This document shows positions 39,150 through 51,255 of a stretch of 64,000 bases of DNA, in pieces (the stretch's first letter is position 1; each line of letters starts with the position of its first letter). The notes beneath the pieces are model-generated. The model searched no databases. It was not told the DNA's origin and saw nothing but the letters and a program-made list of their open reading frames with translations. A program made the position numbers and the translations under genes. The stretch lies in contig NZ_JAGQFT020000005.1 in assembly GCF_018122625.2 (NCBI RefSeq), positions 124,001-188,000 on the forward strand, written 5' to 3'. The stretch is from Coralloluteibacterium stylophorae. Lineage in GTDB: Bacteria > Pseudomonadota > Gammaproteobacteria > Xanthomonadales > Xanthomonadaceae.

Positions 39150-41329
39150 GCGCGCGCCTGGTTCCGCTCTCCGACGCCACCGTGCGCGCCTTCGCCGAGG
39201 CGCGCCACGGCGATCCCTTCGCCGTGCTCGGCGCCCATCCCGGTCCCGACGGGCGCGTGCTGCGTGTGTTCCTGCCGGGCGCCGACGGCGTCGTCGCGCG
39301 CCTGGACGACGGCACCGAGGTCGCGCTCGGGCGCGAGGGAGAGGCCGGCTTCTTCGCCGGCGTGCTGCCCGGCGACGGCGGCTACCGTCTGGCGATCCAG
39401 TGGCCCGGCGCGCTGCAGGAGACCGCCGACGCCTACGCCTTCGGGCCGCAGCTCGGCGAACTCGACCTGCACCTGATCACCGAGGGCCGCCACCTGCACC
39501 TGGCCGATGCGCTCGGCGCCAACGCGCTCGAGGTCGACGGCGTCGCCGGTACCCGCTTCGCGGTGTGGGCGCCGAACGCGTCGCGCGTCGCGGTGGTCGG
39601 CGACTTCAACGGCTGGGACGCGCGCCGGCACCCGATGCGCCTGCGCCACGAGGCCGGCGTGTGGGAGCTGTTCGTGCCGGGCGTCGGTCCCGGCGCGCAC
39701 TACAAGTACGCGCTGCGCGGCCCGCACGGCGAAGAGCTGCCGCACAAGGCCGATCCCGTTGCGCGCCAGGCCGAGCTCGCGCCGGGCACCGCCTCGATCG
39801 TGGCCGATCCCACGGCGTACGCCTGGCGCGACGAGGCCTGGATGCAGGCGCGCGCGCAGCGGCATGCCGGGCAGGCGCCGATCAGCGTGTACGAGGTCCA
39901 CGCCGGCTCGTGGATGCACGACGCGCAGGGCCACCCGCTGGACTGGGACGGGCTCGCCGAGCGCCTGATCCCCTACGTGGTGGACATGGGGTTCACCCAT
40001 ATCGAGCTGCTGCCGATCACCGAGCATCCCTTCGGCGGCTCCTGGGGCTACCAGCCGCTGGGCCTGTTCGCGCCGACCGCGCGCTTCGGTACGCCGGACG
40101 GTTTCGCCCGCTTCGTCGACCGCTGCCACCGCGAGGAGATCGGCGTCATCGTCGACTGGGTGCCGGCGCACTTCCCGACCGACGCCCACGGCCTGGCGCG
40201 CTTCGACGGCACCGCGCTCTACGAGCACGCCGACCCGCGCGAGGGCTTCCACCGCGACTGGAACACGCTCATCTACAACCACGGCCGGCACGAGGTGTCG
40301 GGCTTCCTGATCGCCAGCGCGCTGGAGTTCCTGGAGCGCTACCACGTCGACGGCCTGCGCGTGGACGCGGTGGCGTCGATGCTCTACCGCGACTACAGCC
40401 GCAACCACGGCGAGTGGGTGCCCAACATCCACGGCGGCCGCGAGAACTACGAGACCATCGCCTTCCTGCGCCGGCTCAACCAGGTCGTCGCCGAGCGCGG
40501 CCGCGGCGCGATGACCATCGCCGAGGAATCCACCGCCTGGCCCGGCGTCACCGCCGACCTCGCCCACGGCGGCCTGGGCTTCGACTACAAGTGGAACATG
40601 GGCTGGATGCACGACAGCCTGCACTACATCGGCCGCGAGCCCGTCTACCGCCGGCACCACCACAACGAGCTGACCTTCAGCATGGTGTACGCCTATTCGG
40701 AGCGCTACATGCTGCCGATCTCGCACGACGAGGTGGTGCACGGCAAGCGCTCGTTGCTGGGGCGGATGCCGGGCGACGAGTGGCAGCGCTTCGCCAACCT
40801 GCGCGCCTACCTGAGCTTCATGTTCAGCCATCCCGGGCGGAAGCTGCTGTTCATGGGCGCCGAACTCGCCCAGCCGACCGAGTGGAACCACGACGCACAG
40901 CTGCCGTGGTGGCTGCTCGACCACGCGCCGCACCGCGGCATCCAGCGTCTGGTCCGCGACCTCAACCGCATCTACACCGCGCACGCCGCGCTGCACGCGC
41001 TCGACGACGACCCGCAGGGCTTCCAGTGGCTGGTCGGCGACGACACCGCCAACAGCGTGGTCGCCTACCTGCGCCGCGGTCCCGGTGGCGCCGCGCCGGT
41101 GGTGGTGGCGATCAACTTCACCCCGGTGCCGCGCGAGGGCTATCGCATCGGCGTGCCGCAGGGCGGCTGGTGGCGCGAGTTCTTCAACTCCGACGGCGGC
41201 ATCTACGGCGGCGCCGACATCGGCAACGGCGGTGGCGTCCACGCCGAGGACGTGCAGGCGCACGGGCAGGCGCATTCGCTCGCCCTGACCCTGCCGCCGC
41301 TGGGCGCGGTGATGTTCGCGCCCGGCTGA
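39146..41329 (+). CDS. glgB: 1,4-alpha-glucan branching enzyme
   Basis: A 727-residue enzyme with two N-terminal CBM48-type sandwiches (the second at about 130-225, [21 protein letters not shown]), the GH13_9 catalytic barrel and a C-terminal beta domain. Catalytic residues are Asp407 ([17 protein letters not shown]), Glu460 ([11 protein letters not shown]) and Asp528 ([15 protein letters not shown]). It cuts alpha-1,4 chains and rejoins them through alpha-1,6 links, giving the branched polymer made by GlgE. The double CBM48 N-terminus is that of the E. coli-type enzyme. A gap of 95 bp separates it from glgX; there a weak GGGACGG...CCGTCCC repeat is seen but no clear terminator. Confidence 0.95.
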
Positions 41330-41424
41330 GCGGCGACGCCGCATCGACAGGGGACGGTGCCTGCTGGTGATCCGGCGGCCCCGTCCCGCTTCCATTCCGT
41401 CCAGACCTGAAGAACCACGTCCCC

Positions 41425-43529
<2,105 letters not shown>

Positions 43530-43533
<4 letters not shown>

Positions 43534-45341
43534 GCCTGCATCGCATGCCCTACGGCGCCGAGGTGCTCGACGCCGCCCGCACCCGCTTCGCCCTGTGGGC
43601 GCCGGACCGCGACGCGGTCGTGCTGGAGCTCGACACCGGCGACGGCGCCCGCAGCCTGCCGATGCGGGCGGAGGACGGTGGCTGGCACCGGCTGGAGGCC
43701 GAGGCCGGCGCAGGCGCGCGCTACCGTTTCCGCATCGATCCGGACCTCGCCGTGCCCGATCCCGCCGCCCGCGCCCAGCACGGCGACGTGCATGGCGAGA
43801 GCGTGGTCGTCGACCCGCGCGGCTACGCCTGGCGCCACGCCGACTGGCGCGGCCGTCCCTGGCACGAGACCGTGCTCTACGAGCTGCACCCGGGCGTGAT
43901 GGGCGGCTTCGCCGGCGTCGCCGCGGCGCTGCCGCGGCTGGCGGAACTCGGCGTCACCGCGATCCAGCTGATGCCGGTCAACGCCTTCTCCGGCACCCGC
44001 AACTGGGGCTACGACGGCGTGCTGCCGTTCGCCCCGGCCGCGGCCTACGGCACGCCCGATGAGCTGCGCGCGCTGGTCGACGCCGCGCACGGGCACGGCC
44101 TGATGGTGTTCCTGGACGTGGTCTACAACCACTTCGGGCCGGACGGGAACTACCTCGGCAGCTACGCCTCGGAGTTCTTCCGCAGCGACGTGCCGACGCC
44201 CTGGGGCCAGGCCATCGACATGCGCAGGCCCGAGGTGGGCGGCTTCTTCCTGCACAACGTCCTGTACTGGCTGGAGGAGTTCCGCATCGACGGCCTGCGC
44301 TTCGACGCGGTGCACGCGATCGGCGACCCGGACTGGCTGCGCGGCCTGGCCGCGCGCGTCCGCGCGGCGGTGCCGGCGGGACGCCACGTGCACCTGGTGC
44401 TGGAGAACGAGCACAACCAGGCCTCGCTGCTTGGCCCGGACGCCGAGGGCGCGATGCTGTTCGACGCGCAGTGGAACGACGACTTCCACAACGCGCTGCA
44501 CGTGATGCTGACCGGCGAGAGCGAGGGCTACTACGGCAACTACGTCGAGGAGCCCGCCGCGCACTTCGCCCGCGTGCTCGGCGAGGGCTTCGCCTACCAG
44601 GGCGAGACGACGGTGCACGATGCGCCGCGCGGCGAGCGCTCCGCACACCTGCCGCCGACCTGCTTCGTGAGCTTCCTGCAGAACCACGACCAGGTCGGCA
44701 ACCGCGCCTTCGGCGACCGGCTCTCGACCCTCATCGACGACGAGGTCTACGACGACGCCATGGCCCTGCTGCTGCTGTGCCCGCAGGTGCCGATGCTGTT
44801 CATGGGCGAGGAGTGGCGCAGCCGCACGCCGTTCCAGTTCTTCGTCGACTACCACGACGAACTCGCCGACGCGGTGCGCGAGGGCCGGCGCGGCGAGTTC
44901 CGGCACTTCGCGGCCTTCCAGGACGAACAGGCGCGGGCGCGCATCCCCGACCCGAACGCGGCGTCGACCTTCGCCGCCTCGCGCCCGGACCCGGCCGAGG
45001 CCGAGGCGCCGGCCAACGCCGCCGCGCTGGAACTCACCCGCTCGCTGCTGGCGCTGCGCGCGGTGGAGATCGTCCCGCGCCTGCGCGGCGCCCGCCCGCT
45101 GGGCGCCCGTGCCCTGGGCCCGAAGGCGGTGGTGGCGCGCTGGCGCATGGGCGACGGCCAGGTGCTGGCGATCTACTGCAACCTCGGCCGCGAGCCGGTG
45201 CGGGCGCAGGTCGCGCACAGCCTCGCCGGGCGCTGGATCTGGGGCCGCGCCAGCGCCATCTCCGCGCTGGAGACCGAGAGCCCGCGCGACGGCGTGCTCG
45301 ACCCCTGCACCCTGCTGGCGCACCTGGAGCCGGTGTCATGA
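43530..45341 (+). CDS. treZ: Malto-oligosyltrehalose trehalohydrolase
   Basis: A 603-residue GH13_10 enzyme releasing free trehalose from maltooligosyl-trehalose. An N-terminal CBM48-like domain (RFALWAPDRDAVVLELD) is followed by the barrel: VLYELHPGVMGGFAGVAAALPRLAELGVTAIQLMPVN, DVVYNHFGPDGNYL, nucleophile Asp259 (GLRFDAVHAI), acid Glu292 (LVLENEHNQ) and Asp387 (FLQNHDQVGNRAFG). Start and stop overlap glgX and malQ by four bases each. Its partner TreY lies about 3 kb downstream beyond the BON gene. Confidence 0.95.
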
Positions 45342-47404
45342 GCGAAGACGCGCTGACCGCCCTGGCCCGCGAAGCGGGCATCAGCATCGACTGGCGCGAC
45401 GCCTTCGACAAACCGCAGCGCGTGGCCCCCGACGTGCTGCGCCGCGTGCTCGGCATCCTCGACCTGCCTGCCGGCAGCGACGCCGACATCGCCGACAGCC
45501 GCGCGCGCATCGAGGCCGAGCGCAGCGGCAGTACCCTGCCGGCGCTGGTGACCGCGCGGGTCGGCGAGGCGCCGGCACTGCGCCTGCCGGCCGGCACGAA
45601 GCGCTTCAAGCTCGTCGCCGAGGACGGCACCGCGCTCGCGGAAGGCCGCGCCGGCGGGTCGCTGCCGGCGGTGGACCGGCCGGGCTACCACCGGCTGTGG
45701 ATCGACGAGACCGAACTGGAACTGGCCGTCGCTCCGCAGCGTGCCTTCGGGGTGGCCGATGCCGCCGGTGCCGGCGCGCGCCTGGCCGGCAGCGCGGCCC
45801 AGCTCTACTCGCTGCGCCGCGAGGGCGGCGCCGGAGTTGGCGACTTCACCGCGCTGGAGGAGCACGTGCGCACGCTGGCGCCGCGCGGCCTCGACGCCAT
45901 GGCGATCAGCCCGGTGCACGCCATGTTCGCCGCGGCACCGCAGCGCTTCAGTCCCTATTCGCCGTCGAGCCGGCTGTTCCTCAACACCCTGCACGTGGAT
46001 CCGGCGCGGGCGCTGGGGCCGGAGGCGCTGCGCGAATTCGTCGACGACGGGCACCTCGCCCGCGCCGCGGCGCTCGAGGCGGCCGAGACCGTCGACTGGC
46101 CCGGCGTCGCCGCGCACCGGCACGCCGCGATGCGGGCGCTGTACCGGCAGCTCGCGCGCCACCCGCAGGCCGCCGCCGACTTCGCCCGCTGGCGCGCGCA
46201 GGCCGGCGAGCCGCTGGAACGCCACGCGCGTTTCGAGGCGCTGCAGCTGCATTTCGCCCGCGTCCACGGCGAAGTGCGCGGCTGGCAGGGATGGGATCCG
46301 GACTTCCGCGATCCCGCCTCGCCCGCGGTCGCCGCGTTCGCGGCCGAGCATGCGGCGGAGGTCGGCTACCACGCCTGGCTGCAGTACCTCGCTGCGCAGG
46401 GACTGGACGGAGCCCAGCGCGCGGCGCGCGAGGCGGGCATGGCGATCGGCCTGATCGCCGATCTCGCGGTCGGCTCCGACCCCGGCGGCAGCCAGGCCTG
46501 GAGCCACCGCGACGAGATGCTGCAGGGCGTATCGGTCGGCGCGCCGCCCGACCTGCTCAACGCCCAGGGCCAGGACTGGGGCCTGACCACCTTTTCCGCG
46601 CGCGGCCTGCGCGCCTCCGGCTTCGCCGGCTTCCGCGCCATGCTGCGCGCCGCCTTCGCCCACGCCGGCGGTGCGCGCATCGACCACATCCTCGGGCTCA
46701 AGCGCCTGTGGCTGGTGCCGCACGGCGGCGGCGCCAACGACGGCGCCTACGTCGACTACCCGTTCGAGGACCTGCGCCGGCTGATCGCGCTGGAGTCGCA
46801 CCGGCACCGCGCGATCGCCATCGGCGAGGACCTCGGCACGATCCCCGAGGGCTTCGGCGACACCCTCGCCGCCGACGGCATCCTCGGCATCCGCGTGCTG
46901 TGGTTCGAGCGGCACTGGCCGCGCACCTTCCTGATGCCGTGGCAGTGGTCGGACCAGGCGATGGCCACGACCACCACCCACGACCTGCCCACCGCCGCCG
47001 GCTGGTGGCGCGGGCAGGACATCCGCCATCGCGAACGGCTCGGGCTGTCCGAGGACCCGGTGAAGGAATACGCCGAGCGCCGCGCCGACGCGGTCGCGCT
47101 GTGGGAGACCATGGACCGCGCCGAGATCGCGGCCGGTGCGCCGCCCGAGGACTGGGATGGCCACCCGTTCGCGCGGGCCTGCGCGGCGACCATCGCCGCC
47201 ACGCCGGCGCCGCTCGCCCTGCTGCCGCTGGAGGACGTGCTGGGCCTGGTCGAACAGCCGAACCTCCCGGGGCCGACCGACGACGGGCATCCCAACTGGC
47301 GCCGCCGCCTGCCTGCGGATGCCGCCGGCATCGTCGCCACGCCCATCGCCCAGGCCACGCTCGATGCCCTGACCCAGGGGCGCGGCCGGCGCAGCGCGTC
47401 CTGA
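45338..47404 (+). CDS. malQ: 4-alpha-glucanotransferase (amylomaltase)
   Basis: A 688-residue GH77 enzyme that disproportionates maltodextrins. The nucleophile is Asp449 (RIDHILGLKRLWLVP), acid/base Glu497 (IGEDLGTIP), and the third carboxylate Asp549 (THDLPTAAGWW); SPYSPSSRLFLNTLHVDP is the GH77 substrate-site motif. The first 120 residues are the MalQ N-terminal extension seen in gammaproteobacteria. In this cluster it would rebuild chains too short for TreY or GlgE. A perfect hairpin follows the gene, so the five coupled genes end here. Confidence 0.94.
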   Translation: MSEDALTALAREAGISIDWRDAFDKPQRVAPDVLRRVLGILDLPAGSDADIADSRARIEAERSGSTLPALVTARVGEAPALRLPAGTKRFKLVAEDGTALAEGRAGGSLPAVDRPGYHRLWIDETELELAVAPQRAFGVADAAGAGARLAGSAAQLYSLRREGGAGVGDFTALEEHVRTLAPRGLDAMAISPVHAMFAAAPQRFSPYSPSSRLFLNTLHVDPARALGPEALREFVDDGHLARAAALEAAETVDWPGVAAHRHAAMRALYRQLARHPQAAADFARWRAQAGEPLERHARFEALQLHFARVHGEVRGWQGWDPDFRDPASPAVAAFAAEHAAEVGYHAWLQYLAAQGLDGAQRAAREAGMAIGLIADLAVGSDPGGSQAWSHRDEMLQGVSVGAPPDLLNAQGQDWGLTTFSARGLRASGFAGFRAMLRAAFAHAGGARIDHILGLKRLWLVPHGGGANDGAYVDYPFEDLRRLIALESHRHRAIAIGEDLGTIPEGFGDTLAADGILGIRVLWFERHWPRTFLMPWQWSDQAMATTTTHDLPTAAGWWRGQDIRHRERLGLSEDPVKEYAERRADAVALWETMDRAEIAAGAPPEDWDGHPFARACAATIAATPAPLALLPLEDVLGLVEQPNLPGPTDDGHPNWRRRLPADAAGIVATPIAQATLDALTQGRGRRSAS

Positions 47405-47415
47405 CCACCAGCGCG

Positions 47416-47445
47416 CCGCGATCCCGGCGGGCACCGGGATCGCGG
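47416..47445. terminator. Hairpin terminator between malQ and the BON gene
   Basis: CCGCGATCCCGG (47416-47427) pairs perfectly with CCGGGATCGCGG (47434-47445) around a six-base loop, 12 nt past the malQ stop and 14 nt past the stop of the convergent BON gene. It likely serves both directions, although there is no long T-run. Confidence 0.75.
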
Positions 47446-47458
47446 CCCGGCCTTGCCT

Positions 47459-48223
47459 CTACTCGGTGGTGCCGCCGGACATCTTCTGGCGGACGCGCAC
47501 GCGGTTGTCGACGTCGCGCACGCCGCTGCAGCTCTCGGCGATGTCCTCGGCCCGGTGCTTCATCCGGCGGTCGCCGACCGTGCCTTCCAGGGTGACCACG
47601 CCCTCGACGACCTTGACCTCGATCTCGCTGGCGTCGACCAGCGGATCGTGGGTGAGCCGCTCGCACACGTCCTCGCTGATGCGCTCGTCCGAGCGGGTGT
47701 AGCCCTTGGGCCCGCGCCCGGCGTGGCCGCGGTCGCCCGGACCGGGCGGGCGGTTGCCGCCGGCGCCGGGATGCCCGTGCCCCCAGCCGCTCCAGTCGCC
47801 GGCCTCCGGCCGCCGTCCGTGCCCGCCGTCGCCGAAGCGCAGGCCGCCCTCGCCGTAGGCACCGGCGTCGCCGCGGTCGCGCCCGTGGCCGCGGCGGTGC
47901 TCGAGCTCGTCCATCGCATGTTCGTCGTCGTGGCCGTGGAAGCCGCCGAAGTCGACGCCGCGGTAGTAGCGCGGCTCGTCGCGGTAGTCCCGCCCCGCGC
48001 CTGGCTCGCCGCGCCCGCCGCCCCGGCGGTTCGGACCGGGATCGCGCGATGCGCCGCCGCGCGCGACGCCCGCCGTCGGGCCGCGCCAGTCGCCGCTGCC
48101 GGGGCGGTAGTCGTTGTGCTCGTAGCGGCCGTGGCGGGGCGCGTCGCCGTCCTGCTCGGGCGCGAAGTCGCGGCCGCCCCACGCGCCCTGGTCGTCGCGG
48201 TCGTCGTCGTTGCGATGGGCCAT
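47459..48223 (-). CDS. BON-domain protein with a long Gly/Arg/Asp/His-rich N-terminal region
   Basis: A 254-residue protein without a signal peptide. Residues 1-180 are of low complexity, rich in Gly, Arg, Asp, His and Tyr (for example YEHNDYRPGSGDW, YYRGVDFGGFHGHDDEHAMDE), and probably disordered. Residues 185-248 form one BON domain: SDERISEDVCERLTHDPLVDASEIEVKVVEGVVTLEGTVGDRRMKHRAEDIAESCSGVRDVDNRVRV. BON domains bind phospholipid or other envelope components in OsmY and similar osmotic-stress proteins; cytosolic forms occur. It interrupts the trehalose cluster on the opposite strand and is convergent with malQ. The start ATG 48223 is 175 bp from treY, divergent. Confidence 0.85.
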   Translation of the reverse strand: MAHRNDDDRDDQGAWGGRDFAPEQDGDAPRHGRYEHNDYRPGSGDWRGPTAGVARGGASRDPGPNRRGGGRGEPGAGRDYRDEPRYYRGVDFGGFHGHDDEHAMDELEHRRGHGRDRGDAGAYGEGGLRFGDGGHGRRPEAGDWSGWGHGHPGAGGNRPPGPGDRGHAGRGPKGYTRSDERISEDVCERLTHDPLVDASEIEVKVVEGVVTLEGTVGDRRMKHRAEDIAESCSGVRDVDNRVRVRQKMSGGTTE

Positions 48224-48397
48224 GTCTGCGCTCCGGTGGGGGAAGGGCACCCCACGCTGCGCCGGCATCGATCAACGGAGCGTGGTCCGCGGGCGAGGGC
48301 CGACAGCCCGACTTCAGCAAGGTCGCCGCGCCGTGCGAACGCCGGCGTCATGCCGGCTCGCGCACCGTGACCGCGATCCGGCCACCCCAGCACGCCC

Positions 48398-51163
48398 ATG
48401 ACCGCCCCCCGCGCCACCGTCCGCCTGCAGTTCCATTCGGGCTTTCCGCTCGACGCCGCGCTCGCCCGCCTCGACTACTTCGCCGCACTCGGCGTCAGCC
48501 ACGTCTACGCGTCGCCGCTGCTGACCTCGCGCGCCGGCTCCATGCACGGTTACGACGTGGTCGACTGCAACGCCATCGACCCCGAGGTCGGCGGCGAGGA
48601 CGCGCTGCGGCGCCTGGTCGCCGGCCTGCGCGAGCGCGGCATGGGCCTGATCCTCGACATCGTCCCCAACCACATGGGCGTGGGCAGCGAGAACGGCTGG
48701 TGGATGGACGTGCTGCGCTGGGGCCGCGAGAGCGCCTACGCGCGGCACTTCGACATCGACTGGCGCGCGCCGGACCCGCTGGTGCGCGGCAAGCTGCTGC
48801 TGCCCAATCTGGGGGCGCCGTACGCGGAGGTGCTCGCCGCGGGCGACCTGCGGCTGCAGTTCGACGCGGACGCCGGCGCGCTGGGCCTGCGGCTCTACGA
48901 GAGCGTGCTGCCGCTGTCGCCGGCGAGCCACGCGCAGGCGCTGACCGATGCCGGGGGCCACCCGGCGGTCGACGCGTTCGGCCGCTTCACCGGCCGTCGC
49001 ATGGAGGCCGCCGCCTTCGCCGCCGCGCAGCGCGCCCTGGCCGGGGCGGTGGCCGCGGAGCCGGACCTGCGCGCCGCGCTCGAGCGCGCCGTCGCCGCGC
49101 ACGACCCGGGCGACGAGGCCGGCCGTGCGCGCCTGCACGCGCTGGTCGAGCGCCAGCACTACCGCCTGGTGCACTGGAAGCTCGCCAGCGACCTGGTCAA
49201 CTACCGTCGCTTCTTCGACATCAACGACCTCGCCGGCCTGCGCATCGAGCGCAACCCGGTGTTCGAGGACACCCACGCCACCATCTTCCGGCTGTATGCG
49301 GAAGGCCTGATCGACGGCGTGCGCTGCGATCACGTCGACGGCCTCGCCGACCCGCGCGGCTATTGCCGCAAGCTGCGCCGCCGGCTGTCGTCGCTCGAGA
49401 AGCAACGGCCGGCGGATGCGCCGAAGGGGCCTGCCTACGTGCTGGTCGAGAAGATCCTGGGCGAGGGCGAGTCGCTGCGCACGGACTGGGAGACCGACGG
49501 CACCACCGGCTACGAGTTCATGGACCAGGCCGCCGCGGTGCTGCACGACGCCCGCGGCGAGCCGGCGCTGGACGCGCTGTGGCGCAGCGTCAGCGACGGC
49601 GGCGACTTCGGTACCCAGGCGCGCAACGCGCGGCGCCAGATCCTGGTCGACAGCTTCGTCGCCGAACTCGGCCGCACCGCGCGCGCGCTGTTCGACGCCG
49701 CGCGCGCCGACCTCGCCACCCGCGACGTCAGCCTCGCCGCCCTGCATCGGGTATTGGTCGAGATCCTGGTGCACTTCCCGGTGTACCGCACCTACATCGG
49801 CGTGCTCGGCCGCGACGCGGTCGACGAGGCGGTGTTCGCGCGTGCGCTGGCCGGCGCGCGCGAGCGCGTGCGGATCGAGGACCAGGCGCTGCTCGAGCGC
49901 GTCGCCGATTGGCTCGGTGGCGAGCCGCTGCGCGCGCTGCCGCCGGGTCCCGTGCGCCACGCCCGCGAGCGGGCGCTGCGCATGTTCCAGCAGGCGACCT
50001 CGCCGGTCGCGGCCAAGGCGGTGGAGGACACCGCCGGCTACCGCTACGGACGGCTGCTGTCGCGCAACGAGGTCGGCGCCGAGCCGCAGCACATCGGGCT
50101 GGCGGTGGAGGCCTTCCATGCCGCCTGCGCCGCGCGCGCGGAGACCGTCCCCGACAACCTGCTCGCCACCGCCACCCACGACCACAAGCGCGGCGAGGAC
50201 CTGCGCCTGCGCATCGCCGCGCTGAGCGAGATCGCCGGGGACTGGACCAGCCAGGTGCGGCAGTGGCGCGCGCGCAACGACGTGCTGCGCATCGACACCC
50301 CGGAGCGCCGCGCGCCGGCGCCGCAGGACGAGCTGATGCTCTACCAGATGCTGGTCGGCGCCTGGCCGCTGGACCTGCGCGTGGACGACGCCAACGGTCG
50401 CGACGCGCTCGCCGACCGCCTCGCCGGCTGGCAGCGCAAGGCGCTGCGCGAGGGCAAGCGCCGCTCGCGCTGGACCAGCCCCGACGAGCCCTACGAGGAC
50501 GGCTGCGAGGCCTTCCTGCGGCGCCTGCTCGACGGCTCGCAGCCGGAGTTCCTGGCCTCGCTGGACGCCTTCGTCGCGCGCATCGCGCCCGCGGCGGCGC
50601 TGTCCTCGCTGGCCCAGGTGGTGCTGCGCCTGACCACGCCGGGCGTGCCCGACCTCTACCAGGGCACCGAGTTCTGGGACTTCTCGATGGTCGATCCGGA
50701 CAACCGGCGGCCGGTGGATTTCGATGCCCGCGAGCGTGCGCTGGCGGAGGCCGCGGACGACAGCGAGCTGCTGTCGCGGTGGCGGGACGGACGGATCAAG
50801 CAGCGCCTGGTCGCACGCCTGCTCGACCTACGCCGCCGCGCGCCGGCGCTGTTCGCGCGCGGTGGCTACCGCCCGCTCGCGGTCGCGGGTGCGCAGGCCG
50901 GCCACGTCATCGCCTTCGCCCGCGAACGCGGCGACGCGCGCGTGGTCGTGGTCGTGCCGCGACATCCGCTGGCGCTGGCCGAGGCCGCCGGCGTCCATCT
51001 CGAGCGACCGGCGCTGCCGCAGGGGCTCTGGGGCGACACCCACGTGGTGCTGCCCGGGGGCGCGCGGACCTGGCGCACGCTCGAAGGCGGCACGCTCCAG
51101 TCCGACGGGCGCCTCGCGCTCCAAGCCACGCCGCCGATCGCGGTGCTCGCGGCCCTCGCCTGA
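48398..51163 (+). CDS. treY: Malto-oligosyltrehalose synthase
   Basis: A 921-residue GH13_26 enzyme. TVRLQFHSGFPLDAALARLDYFAALGVSHVYASPLLTSRAGSMHGYDVVD is the characteristic start. Catalytic Asp311 (GVRCDHVDGLADP), Glu351 (VLVEKILGEGE) and Asp595 (TATHDHKRGEDLRLR) are present, with LTTPGVPDLYQGTEFWDFSMVDPDNRRPVDF near the end. It rearranges the reducing-end glucose of maltodextrin to an alpha,alpha-1,1 link, giving the substrate of TreZ. The gene is apart from treZ, with malQ and the reversed BON gene between, so it needs its own promoter in the 174-bp gap shared with the BON gene. Confidence 0.95.
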   Translation: MTAPRATVRLQFHSGFPLDAALARLDYFAALGVSHVYASPLLTSRAGSMHGYDVVDCNAIDPEVGGEDALRRLVAGLRERGMGLILDIVPNHMGVGSENGWWMDVLRWGRESAYARHFDIDWRAPDPLVRGKLLLPNLGAPYAEVLAAGDLRLQFDADAGALGLRLYESVLPLSPASHAQALTDAGGHPAVDAFGRFTGRRMEAAAFAAAQRALAGAVAAEPDLRAALERAVAAHDPGDEAGRARLHALVERQHYRLVHWKLASDLVNYRRFFDINDLAGLRIERNPVFEDTHATIFRLYAEGLIDGVRCDHVDGLADPRGYCRKLRRRLSSLEKQRPADAPKGPAYVLVEKILGEGESLRTDWETDGTTGYEFMDQAAAVLHDARGEPALDALWRSVSDGGDFGTQARNARRQILVDSFVAELGRTARALFDAARADLATRDVSLAALHRVLVEILVHFPVYRTYIGVLGRDAVDEAVFARALAGARERVRIEDQALLERVADWLGGEPLRALPPGPVRHARERALRMFQQATSPVAAKAVEDTAGYRYGRLLSRNEVGAEPQHIGLAVEAFHAACAARAETVPDNLLATATHDHKRGEDLRLRIAALSEIAGDWTSQVRQWRARNDVLRIDTPERRAPAPQDELMLYQMLVGAWPLDLRVDDANGRDALADRLAGWQRKALREGKRRSRWTSPDEPYEDGCEAFLRRLLDGSQPEFLASLDAFVARIAPAAALSSLAQVVLRLTTPGVPDLYQGTEFWDFSMVDPDNRRPVDFDARERALAEAADDSELLSRWRDGRIKQRLVARLLDLRRRAPALFARGGYRPLAVAGAQAGHVIAFARERGDARVVVVVPRHPLALAEAAGVHLERPALPQGLWGDTHVVLPGGARTWRTLEGGTLQSDGRLALQATPPIAVLAALA

Positions 51164-51255
51164 GCGCGTCGCCCGGCCGGTCCTGCGCGGAAGGTCGCAT
51201 TGACCGCCGCGTGGCGCCGGCCCTAGCGTCGCCCGGGGCATCCGCGGGAGACGGC

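Noticed and set aside
48049-51255. Long plus-strand frame upstream of and in frame with the MFS transporter
   Set aside because: It is a shadow of treY, rich in Arg/Ala/Pro; the transporter has its own GGGAG and GTG start at 51256.
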